From NCBI GenBank assembly GCA_018970825.1, contig JAGWVP010000031.1:1-12969 (forward strand): a DNA stretch of 12,969 bases, given 5' to 3'. The stretch is from a bacterium. Its GTDB lineage: Bacteria > Desulfobacterota > Binatia > UBA12015. Position 1 is the first letter of the stretch. Each line of letters begins with the position of its first letter. The translations under genes and the position numbers were made by a program. The notes beneath the pieces were generated by a model. That model was not told where the DNA came from. It saw only the letters and a program-made list of their open reading frames with translations, and ran no database searches. Of the stretch, positions 7,037 through 12,969 are shown one piece after another.

Positions 7037-7855
7037 GTGGACGCGCGGACGGCATCGGCTCCCGACATCCTGCAGCGCATCGTCGCCCACGAGCGGTCGG
7101 AATTGCCCGCGCGCATCCGCGCGCGTCCGTCCTCGACCCTGCGCGACGAGCCCGGCTGGGCGCTGCCCCGGCGCAGCCTGCGCGCGGCGCTCGAGTCGCG
7201 GGATCCTGCCGTCATCGCGGAGTGCAAGCGTCGCTCGCCGTCGCGCGGGGTGCTGCGCGAGCCCTTCGACCCGGTCGCGATCGCGTGCTCCTACGAGCGC
7301 GCCGGCGCGGCCGCGATCTCGGTCCTGACCAACGCCGAGTTCTTCGGCGGCTCGCTCGCGGATCTCGCGGCGGTCCGCACCGCGGTCGGCCTGCCGGTCC
7401 TCCGCAAGGAGTTCGTGGTCGAGGAGTACCAGGTCGAGGAGGCCCGGGCGGCGGGGGCCGACGCGATCCTGCTCATCGTGGCGGTCCTCGAACCGAACCG
7501 GCTGCGCGCCCTCGCCGATTGCGCGCGGGGCCACGGGCTCGAGACGCTGGTCGAGGTCCACGACGAGACCGAACTCGACGCGGCGCTCGCCTGCGGCGGC
7601 GACGTCGTCGGGGTGAACAACCGCGACCTGCGCACGTTCTCGGTCGATCTTGCGACCAGCGAGCGCGTCGCCGCGCGCGCTCCGCGCGGGACGCGCCTGG
7701 TCGCGGAGAGCGGCATCCGCGACTCGGCCGACCTCGCGCGCCTGCGGGCCTGCGGCATCCGCGCGTTCCTCGTCGGCGAAGCATTCATGACGGCACCCGA
7801 TCCTGGCGCGGCGCTCTCCGCCCTGCTCGCGGGGCCGGCGAGGGCGACCGCGTGA
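7037..7855 (+). CDS. trpC: Indole-3-glycerol phosphate synthase
   Basis: (beta/alpha)8-barrel enzyme that closes the indole ring, converting carboxyphenylamino-deoxyribulose phosphate to indole-3-glycerol phosphate; 272 aa from GTG 7037. The start fits an aggg at 7024-7027 (9-base spacing) and the family N-terminus DILQRIVAHER. An in-frame GTG at 7019 would add six residues overlapping trpD and is less favoured. By alignment with the S. solfataricus enzyme the catalytic set is present: Glu62 and Lys64 (AECKRRSPSRG), Lys124 (VLRKEF), Glu173 (LVEVH), Asn194 (GVNNRDL), and Glu224/Ser225 (VAESGI). FFGGSLADL and AGADAILLI are also typical. The usual KDF after the catalytic Lys is KEF, a conservative change. 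It is free-standing, not fused to TrpF. Its stop overlaps the trpF start (GTGA). Confidence 0.96.
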   Translation: MDARTASAPDILQRIVAHERSELPARIRARPSSTLRDEPGWALPRRSLRAALESRDPAVIAECKRRSPSRGVLREPFDPVAIACSYERAGAAAISVLTNAEFFGGSLADLAAVRTAVGLPVLRKEFVVEEYQVEEARAAGADAILLIVAVLEPNRLRALADCARGHGLETLVEVHDETELDAALACGGDVVGVNNRDLRTFSVDLATSERVAARAPRGTRLVAESGIRDSADLARLRACGIRAFLVGEAFMTAPDPGAALSALLAGPARATA

Positions 7856-8481
7856 GCGCCGGCGCCGGACCCGTGCGGGTCAAGATCTGCGGCGTGCGGT
7901 CGGTCGACGACGCGCTCGCGGCGGTGCAGGCCGGGGCGGACATGATCGGCCTCAACTTCCATCCCGCGAGCAGGCGCTACGTCGATCGCTCCGCCGCGGC
8001 CAGGATCGCCGAGTCGGTTCCGTCGGGCGTCTGGTGCGTCGGGGTGTTCGTCGACCTCGCCCGCGAGGAGATCGAGGCGATCCGGGCGCAGGTGCGACTC
8101 GACGCGATCCAGCTCCACGGCGACGAGCCCCGGGAACTGCTCCGGGGCTGGCCGGTCCCGGTCGTCCGGGCGGTGCGGCTGCGTTCGGCCGAGGAGGCCG
8201 CCCGGGCCGCGAAGGAGATCGAGCCCGACTACTTCCTCTGCGAAGGTTCGAGCGAGCGGGGGCACGGCGGGGTCGGTGCGCGGTTCGACTGGACGTGGGC
8301 GTCGGCCTTCCCGGCCGAGCGCCTGTTTCTCGCCGGGGGACTCGACCCCGGCAACGTGGCGGAGGCCGTGCGGAGCGTGCGGCCGTTCGCCGTGGACGTG
8401 GCGAGCGGCGTCGAGAGCTCGCCCGGCAGGAAGGAGCCGGCCCTCGTGGCCGAGTTCGTGAAGAATGCAAAAGCTGCCTGA
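7852..8481 (+). CDS. trpF: Phosphoribosylanthranilate isomerase
   Basis: Amadori-rearranging (beta/alpha)8 barrel between TrpD and TrpC, 209 aa. VKICGV (10-15) carries the general-base Cys at 13, matching Cys7 of the T. maritima enzyme. GLNFHPASRRYV, VGVFVD, IQLHGDE (87-92), LAGGLDPGNV and VDVASGVESSPG are the expected substrate and phosphate-binding segments. Unusual: the strand that normally carries the general-acid Asp (LLD, T. maritima Asp126) reads YFLCEG (127-132), with Cys at the aligned position and Glu131 next to it, and the following GGTG is GGVG. Glu131 may take over as the acid (inference). GTG 7852 gives a 4-base overlap with trpC; a second GTG at 7873 would give a shorter start closer to VRVKICG and cannot be excluded. 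The gene's 3' end overlaps trpB by 17 bases. Confidence 0.93.
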   Translation: MSAGAGPVRVKICGVRSVDDALAAVQAGADMIGLNFHPASRRYVDRSAAARIAESVPSGVWCVGVFVDLAREEIEAIRAQVRLDAIQLHGDEPRELLRGWPVPVVRAVRLRSAEEAARAAKEIEPDYFLCEGSSERGHGGVGARFDWTWASAFPAERLFLAGGLDPGNVAEAVRSVRPFAVDVASGVESSPGRKEPALVAEFVKNAKAA

Positions 8482-9712
8482 CGACACCGGTCACTTCGGC
8501 GGGTTCGGCGGACGCTACGTGAGCGAGACGCTCATGCCGGCGCTGCTCGAGCTCGAGACGGCCTACGCACGCATCCGGCGCGACCCCGGCTTCAAACGCG
8601 AGCTGCGCGGCCTCCTCTCCGAGTACGTCGGCCGTCCGACGCCGCTCACGCTCGCGGAGCGACTGTCCGACGAGCTCGGTGGGGCCCGCATCTGGCTGAA
8701 GCGCGAGGACCTCTGTCACACCGGCGCGCACAAGATCAACAACACGATCGGGCAGATCCTGATCGCGAACCGCATGGGCAAGAAGCGGATCATCGCCGAG
8801 ACGGGGGCCGGGCAGCACGGCGTCGCGTCGGCGACGGCCGCGGCCCGCTTCGGTCTCGAGTGCGAGGTGTTCATGGGGGCGGAGGACGTCCGCCGGCAGG
8901 CGCTGAACGTCTTCCGCATGAAGCTCCTCGGCGCGAAGGTCCGGGTCGTCGAGAGCGGCTCGCGCACTCTCAAGGACGCGATGAACGAGGCGCTCCGCGA
9001 CTGGATCTCGAACGTCGAGTCGACCTACTACCTCATCGGCTCGGCGGCGGGGCCGCACCCGTACCCGATGCTGGTGCGCGACCTCCAGAGCGTCATCGGC
9101 CGCGAGGCGCGCGCGCAGATGCGCAAGCGCACCGGGCGCGATCCCGACGCCGTCATCGCCTGCGTGGGCGGCGGCTCGAACGCGATCGGGATCTTCCACC
9201 CCTTCCTCGAAGTCCCGGGGGTGCGTCTCGTCGGCGTCGAGGCGGCCGGCCACGGCGTCTCGACCGGGAGCCACGCGGCGACGCTCTCGGCCGGCACCTG
9301 CGGCATCCTGCACGGCGCGCGCTCCTTTCTCCTCCAGGACGAACTCGGGCAGGTCCGCGAGGCGCACTCGATCTCGGCCGGGCTGGACTATCCCGGCGTC
9401 GGGCCGGAGCACTCCTGGCTGCGGGAATCGGGCCTCGCGTCCTACGAGACGGCGACCGACGAGGAGGCGCTCGCGGCGCTCGACCGCCTCTCGCGCACCG
9501 AGGGCATCATTCCCGCGCTCGAGACCGCGCACGCGATCGCCTGTGCGATCCGGCTCGCCCCGACGATGCCGCGTTCGGCGATCCTGCTCGTGAACCTCTC
9601 GGGCCGGGGCGACAAGGACATGGAGACGGTCGCGACCGCCCGGGGCGTGACCTTGCGCGGGGAGACCCCGGCGCCCGTCGCCTCGCCGGTGGCCGGCAGG
9701 TCGGACGCGTGA
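8465..9712 (+). CDS. trpB: Tryptophan synthase beta chain
   Basis: PLP enzyme condensing indole with serine to tryptophan, 415 aa, of the common TrpB1 class that works with TrpA. It opens LPDDTGHFGGFGGRYVSETLMPAL, a canonical start. HTGAHKINN places the PLP-binding Lys at 90. AETGAGQHGVA (111-121) includes the catalytic Glu at 112. FMGAEDVRRQALNVFRMKLLGAKV, SAAGPHPYP, the phosphate-binding GGGSNAIG (235-242) and SGRGDKD near the C-terminus are all conserved. A tail of about 20 residues after GDKDMETVATARG is dispensable-looking. The ATG lies within trpF, giving a 17-base overlap with only a weak Shine-Dalgarno (gaag), so translation probably depends on coupling. The stop overlaps the trpA start (GTGA), matching the equimolar alpha2-beta2 complex with indole channelling. 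Confidence 0.98.
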   Translation: MQKLPDDTGHFGGFGGRYVSETLMPALLELETAYARIRRDPGFKRELRGLLSEYVGRPTPLTLAERLSDELGGARIWLKREDLCHTGAHKINNTIGQILIANRMGKKRIIAETGAGQHGVASATAAARFGLECEVFMGAEDVRRQALNVFRMKLLGAKVRVVESGSRTLKDAMNEALRDWISNVESTYYLIGSAAGPHPYPMLVRDLQSVIGREARAQMRKRTGRDPDAVIACVGGGSNAIGIFHPFLEVPGVRLVGVEAAGHGVSTGSHAATLSAGTCGILHGARSFLLQDELGQVREAHSISAGLDYPGVGPEHSWLRESGLASYETATDEEALAALDRLSRTEGIIPALETAHAIACAIRLAPTMPRSAILLVNLSGRGDKDMETVATARGVTLRGETPAPVASPVAGRSDA

Positions 9713-10566
9713 CGGCCCGGGCCCGAGCGGCGGAGAGCGAGCCGGCGACCGCCTCCGAGGGGCGTCTCGCCCGTCGTTTCGCGATGCTGCGGGAGCGCGA
9801 CGAGGCCGCCTTCGTCCCGTTCGTCATGTCCGGGGACCGGGGCCTCGACACGACCGCGACCCTGCTCGACGAGCTGGTCGAGGCGGGCGCGGACGTCATC
9901 GAGCTCGGCGTTCCGTTCTCCGACCCGATGGCCGACGGACCGGTGCTCCAGCGCGCCGCCACGCGGGCGATCTCGGCCGGCACGACGCTGCCGCGCGTCC
10001 TCGAACTCGTGGTCGAGTTCCGCCGTCGCTCCGACGTGCCGATCGTGCTCTTCGGATACGCCAACCCCTTCTTCCGCTACGGACCCGAGCGGCTGGCCGA
10101 CGCCGCGGCGAAGGCGGGCGTCGACGCGATTCTCTGCGTCGACACTCCGCCGGAGGAGGCGGACGAGCTCCGGCTCCCGCTGCGCGACCGGGGGCTCGAC
10201 ATGATCTTCCTGCTCGCGCCCACGAGCACCCCGGCCCGGATCCGGCGCGTGCTCTCGGTCGCGGGCGGGTTCGTGTACTTCGTGAGCGTGGCGGGCGTCA
10301 CCGGGGTGAAGACCGCCGACCCGGGCGCGATCGAGGCGCTCGTGAGTCGCATCCGTCGCCGTTCGCCCGTGCCGGTCGGCGTCGGCTTCGGCATCTCGAC
10401 GCCCGGGCAGGCGCGGGATCTCTCGCGGTTCTCCGACGCGGTCATCGTGGGATCGCACTTCTCGAAGATCTTCGAGGATGCCTCCGACGACGCGGAGGCC
10501 GTGCGCGAGGTCGTTCGGTCGGCGCGCGAGCTCAAGGCGGCGACGAGGAGGCGGACCTCCCCGTGA
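9709..10566 (+). CDS. trpA: Tryptophan synthase alpha chain
   Basis: Cleaves indole-glycerol phosphate to indole and glyceraldehyde-3-phosphate and passes indole to TrpB; 285 aa. A TIM barrel follows a poorly conserved extension of about 20 residues (ARARAAESEPATASEG). Catalytic Glu65 lies in VIELGVPFSDP and Asp76 in PMADGP. FGYANPFFRYG, CVDTPPEEA, FLLAPTSTPARI, YFVSVAGVTGVK and VGVGFGIS mark successive barrel strands. Small departures: the usual AGDP near the first strand is SGDR (41-44), and the phosphate-site VGSA is VGSHFSKI (248-255). GTG 9709 overlaps the trpB stop by 4 bases; an internal ATG at 9784 would cut off conserved RRFAML and is rejected. The stop overlaps the accD start (GTGA). 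It is the last gene of the tryptophan block. Confidence 0.97.
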   Translation: MTARARAAESEPATASEGRLARRFAMLRERDEAAFVPFVMSGDRGLDTTATLLDELVEAGADVIELGVPFSDPMADGPVLQRAATRAISAGTTLPRVLELVVEFRRRSDVPIVLFGYANPFFRYGPERLADAAAKAGVDAILCVDTPPEEADELRLPLRDRGLDMIFLLAPTSTPARIRRVLSVAGGFVYFVSVAGVTGVKTADPGAIEALVSRIRRRSPVPVGVGFGISTPGQARDLSRFSDAVIVGSHFSKIFEDASDDAEAVREVVRSARELKAATRRRTSP

Positions 10567-11465
10567 AGTCTTCCGAGGGGGCCCGGCGAGAGGCGGGCGA
10601 GGACTCGCCACCCGGGCCGCCCGAGGCCCCGTCCGGTCGGGCCGAGCGCGCCGGGGACGAGGGGCTGTTCGTCACCTGCCCGTCGTGCCGGGGGCCTTCG
10701 TACCGCAAGGACGTCGAACGGCGGCTGCTCGTGTGCGGCACGTGCGGCCACCATTTCCGGCTCACCGTCGAGGAGCGGCTGCGCATCACGGTGGATCGCG
10801 GCACCTGGCAGGAGACCTGGCCCGGGCTGGTCGGCGGCGACCCGCTCCGCTGGCAGGAAGGACCGGGAGGACCGGCCTATGCCGAAAGGGTCGCGGCCGC
10901 GCGTTCGGCGACCGGGCACGCGGAGGCGGTCGTGACCGGCACCGCGGAAATCGCGGGAGTGGCGGTCGCGCTCGGCGTCATGGATTTCCACTTCATGGGC
11001 GGCACGATGGGGACGGCCGTCGGCGAGAAGCTCGCCCGGCTCGTCGACCTCGCCCGGGAAACGCGCCGCTCGCTGGTCGTGTTCACCGCCTCGGGCGGAG
11101 CCCGCATGCAGGAGGGAACGCTCTCCCTCGTGCAGATGGCGAAGGTCGTCGCGTCGCTCGTCCGCCTTCGGGAAGCCGGAGTGCCCTACGTCTGCGTCCT
11201 GACCGACCCGACGACCGGGGGCGTGTGCGCGTCGCTCGCGATGCGGGGAGACGTTCAGGTCGCGGAGCCGGGTGCGTTGATCGGGTTCGCCGGCCCCCGC
11301 GTCATCGAGCAGACGATCCAGCAGACGCTCCCGCCGGGATTCCAGCGCGCCGAGACGCTGCTCGAGCGGGGCATGGTCGACATGGTCGTCCACCGCGGCG
11401 ACCTCCGCACGACGCTCGGCCGACTGCTCCGCGCGCTCTCGAAGACCCCGGCCCCGGCCGCCTGA
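10563..11465 (+). CDS. accD: Acetyl-CoA carboxylase carboxyltransferase subunit beta
   Basis: Beta subunit of the carboxyltransferase that moves CO2 from carboxybiotin to acetyl-CoA to give malonyl-CoA, the first step of fatty-acid synthesis; 300 aa. A Cys4 zinc ribbon has ligands Cys39, Cys42, Cys58 and Cys61 (CPSC and CGTC). It is followed by the crotonase-fold carboxyltransferase domain with MDFHFMGGTMGTAVGEKLARL, SGGARMQEGTLSLVQMAK, LTDPTTGGVCASLAMRGD, AEPGALIGFAGPRVIEQTI and FQRAETLLERGMVDMVV. The N-terminus before the zinc ribbon is a disordered Glu/Pro/Gly/Arg-rich stretch of about 33 residues instead of the short aromatic leader common in AccD. GTG overlaps the trpA stop (GTGA); no better start exists before the zinc ribbon. 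The partner accA is not in the window. The trpA-accD-folC order is a familiar arrangement in several bacterial groups. Confidence 0.97.
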   Translation: MKSSEGARREAGEDSPPGPPEAPSGRAERAGDEGLFVTCPSCRGPSYRKDVERRLLVCGTCGHHFRLTVEERLRITVDRGTWQETWPGLVGGDPLRWQEGPGGPAYAERVAAARSATGHAEAVVTGTAEIAGVAVALGVMDFHFMGGTMGTAVGEKLARLVDLARETRRSLVVFTASGGARMQEGTLSLVQMAKVVASLVRLREAGVPYVCVLTDPTTGGVCASLAMRGDVQVAEPGALIGFAGPRVIEQTIQQTLPPGFQRAETLLERGMVDMVVHRGDLRTTLGRLLRALSKTPAPAA

Positions 11466-11483
11466 GCAGCGGACCCGCCCGCC

Positions 11484-12743
11484 GTGGACTACGAGCGCGC
11501 GCTCTCGCACCTCTACGGACTGGAGTCGAAGCTCGGCTGGGACCTGAAGCTCGAGCGCGTCCGTGCCGCCCTCGCGCTCCTCGGCTCGCCGGAAGCGGCC
11601 GTGCCCGCGGTGCTGGTTGCCGGCACCAACGGGAAGGGGACCTGCTGCGCGGTCGTCCACTCGATCCTCTGCGAGGCCGGGGTGAACGCGGGGCTCTACA
11701 CGTCGCCGCACCTCGTCGACTTCACCGAGCGCATCCGCATCGGCCGTCGCACGATCGCCCGCGACGCGGTCGCGTCCGGGATCGAGCGGATCGTGGAGGA
11801 AACCGGGCGCGCGGGCATCGAACTCACCTTCTTCGAGATGGCGACCGTGCTCGCGTTCGACGAGTTCGCCCGCGAGGGCGTCGCGGCGGCGGTGCTGGAG
11901 GTCGGGCTCGGCGGACGTCTCGACGCGACCAACGTCTCGGATCCGGTCGCCTCCGCGGTGACCACGATCGGCTTCGACCACGAGGAGTTCCTCGGCAGGA
12001 CTCTCGAGGCGATCGCGCGGGAGAAGGCCGGCGTCATGCGTCCCGGACGCGCGGTCGTCCTCGGGCCGAGGATGCCGGGGGAGGCCCGGGGTGCGCTGCT
12101 CGCCGAGGCGGCGCGGGTCGGGGCCCGGCCGGTCGAGTCGGACCCGTCCCGCGGCGAACTCGATGCGCTCGCGCTCCTCGGCGAGCACTTGCGCGACGAC
12201 GCGGCGGTCGGGCTCGCACTCCTCGAAGAGGCCGGGCGGGCCTCGTCGGCCTTCCGCGTCGACGCGAGCGCCGTCCGCGCGGGGCTCGCGTCGGTGCGAT
12301 GGCCGGGGCGTCTCGACGTCGTTCGCCGCGAGCCCCTCGTGGTCGTCGACGGGGCGCACAACCCCGACGGCGTGGAGGCGCTGCTCCGGTCGATGCCCGC
12401 GGTCTTCGGCTCGACCCGCCCCCGCCTGCTCTTCGCGGCCCTCGCGGACAAGCCGTGGCGGGAGATGGCCGGTCGCCTCTCGCCCTTCGTGTCCGAAGCG
12501 ATCGTGACCGGGATCGACGGGCCGAGGGCGGTCGCGCCGGCCGAGCTCGCGACCGCGTTCGCGATCCCGGTCCGGGTCGAGCCCGACCCCGGCCGGGCGC
12601 TTCGCTCGCTTCTCGATCGGCCCGGGGATGGTCCCGTCCTCGTCGCGGGTTCGCTCTACCTGGCGGGTTCGGTGTACCGCTTCCTGATCGAGCAGGGGGG
12701 CATGGAAAGCGTCTTCGACCGCGGGCCGGGAGCCGCCGCTTGA
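11484..12743 (+). CDS. folC: Folylpolyglutamate synthase / dihydrofolate synthase
   Basis: Mur-ligase-family ATP-dependent enzyme that adds glutamate to dihydropteroate and/or tetrahydrofolate; 419 aa. The ATP-binding domain shows P-loop GTNGKGT (47-53), TSPHLVDFTERIRI (SPHL at 74-77), TFFEMATVLAFDEF, EVGLGGRLDATN (139-150), FDHEEFLGRTLEAIAREKAGV (DH at 165-166, EKAG at 180-183). The C-terminal domain shows RWPGRLDVV and the conserved DGAHNPDG (289-296), with a closing GSLYLAG. Between GARPVE and LLGEH (213-235) the segment normally holding several beta strands seems about 20-30 residues short, and the common HQ..N motif reads HLRDD (235-239). The GTG start lies 18 bases after accD and gives the normal MDYERALSHLYGL beginning; the Shine-Dalgarno is poor. 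Whether it has both activities cannot be read from sequence. Confidence 0.93.
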   Translation: MDYERALSHLYGLESKLGWDLKLERVRAALALLGSPEAAVPAVLVAGTNGKGTCCAVVHSILCEAGVNAGLYTSPHLVDFTERIRIGRRTIARDAVASGIERIVEETGRAGIELTFFEMATVLAFDEFAREGVAAAVLEVGLGGRLDATNVSDPVASAVTTIGFDHEEFLGRTLEAIAREKAGVMRPGRAVVLGPRMPGEARGALLAEAARVGARPVESDPSRGELDALALLGEHLRDDAAVGLALLEEAGRASSAFRVDASAVRAGLASVRWPGRLDVVRREPLVVVDGAHNPDGVEALLRSMPAVFGSTRPRLLFAALADKPWREMAGRLSPFVSEAIVTGIDGPRAVAPAELATAFAIPVRVEPDPGRALRSLLDRPGDGPVLVAGSLYLAGSVYRFLIEQGGMESVFDRGPGAAA

Positions 12744-12969
12744 GCCGACGCGAGGGGCGGAGACGCCACCGGCGCGGCAAGCGCGCGGGACGGCGTTCCG
12801 ACCCGGGGCGTCGCGGGGCGTCGCCGAGCCGGTCGACCGGCGATCGCGCGCCGCGCGAGCGGCGAGGCGCGGCCCCGTTCCGGGTCCCGGTCGGCCTTCC
12901 CGCCGCCGCTCTCGTCGCGATGGTGCTGCTCCTGCAGGCGGCCCTTTCCTGGTCGCAGTCGGCGCAACT
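12740..12969 (+). CDS. Unidentified protein with Arg-rich N-terminus and hydrophobic segment (3'-truncated)
   Basis: An open frame of 76 complete codons runs off the right edge without a stop. The proposed start is TTG 12740, overlapping the folC stop by 4 bases (TTGA), like the other junctions in this operon. It encodes about 46 residues very rich in Arg (MSRREGRRRHRRGKRAG at the start), then a hydrophobic stretch PVGLPAAALVAMVLLLQAAL (about 49-68) ending SWSQSAQ, which looks like a signal peptide or membrane anchor. Third codon positions are strongly G/C biased in this frame, supporting coding, although the other two forward frames are also open here. The only later start is ATG 12920, which would leave almost no basic n-region. 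In some deltaproteobacteria an envelope gene such as lptD lies near folC, but nothing seen here identifies the product. Confidence 0.5.
   Translation, partial: MSRREGRRRHRRGKRAGRRSDPGRRGASPSRSTGDRAPRERRGAAPFRVPVGLPAAALVAMVLLLQAALSWSQSAQ
12828..12841 (+). repeat. 14-bp perfect palindrome beyond folC, next to a tandem 10-mer
   Basis: gccggtcgaccggc reads the same on both strands. Just upstream, the 10-mer cggggcgtcg is repeated in tandem (12804-12813 and 12814-12823). Both lie in the Arg-rich start of the last, partial reading frame. Palindromes of this length are expected a few times by chance in a window this long and GC-rich, so no function is claimed. Confidence 0.3.

Overview
This window is an ordinary but well-preserved housekeeping stretch from a very GC-rich bacterium (roughly 70-75% G+C by eye, with G or C at nearly every third codon position). 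All supported genes lie on the + strand and are tightly packed. An unfused trp set lying between argS/SPOR and accD/folC, together with the sequence style, suggests a high-GC deltaproteobacterial-type lineage (Myxococcota, Desulfobacterota or Binatota-like). That placement is inference, because no 16S rRNA or other decisive marker is present.

Layout. Bases 2-1195 are the end of the ribosomal 'alpha' operon: the 3' two-thirds of rpoA, then rplQ. A 218-base gap (1196-1413) follows. It holds a 10-bp GC-rich hairpin placed where a terminator would be expected, and a weak promoter-like TTGACC element. From 1414 to the right edge there is one continuous gene train with gaps of 18 bases or less and many start/stop overlaps: argS, a membrane-anchored SPOR-domain protein, trpE, trpG, trpD, trpC, trpF, trpB, trpA, accD, folC, and the 5' end of one more membrane or exported protein. 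The trp genes are in biochemical order and none is fused.

How they work together. TrpE and TrpG form anthranilate synthase. TrpD, TrpC and TrpF carry anthranilate to indole-glycerol phosphate, and TrpA and TrpB make tryptophan. ArgS charges tRNA-Arg, AccD is the beta carboxyltransferase subunit of acetyl-CoA carboxylase, FolC (poly)glutamylates folate, and the SPOR protein probably binds denuded septal peptidoglycan. Only 10 bases separate the SPOR gene from trpE, so there is no room for a classical trp leader-peptide attenuator there. If transcription is tryptophan-controlled, the signal must lie before argS or inside coding sequence.

No mobile element, CRISPR array, RNA gene, defence module or evident new system was found. 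The most unusual points are a perfect 18-bp inverted repeat with a 3-base loop inside trpE, in the codons for the interdomain linker, and several departures from conserved motifs in TrpF, TrpD, TrpE and FolC.
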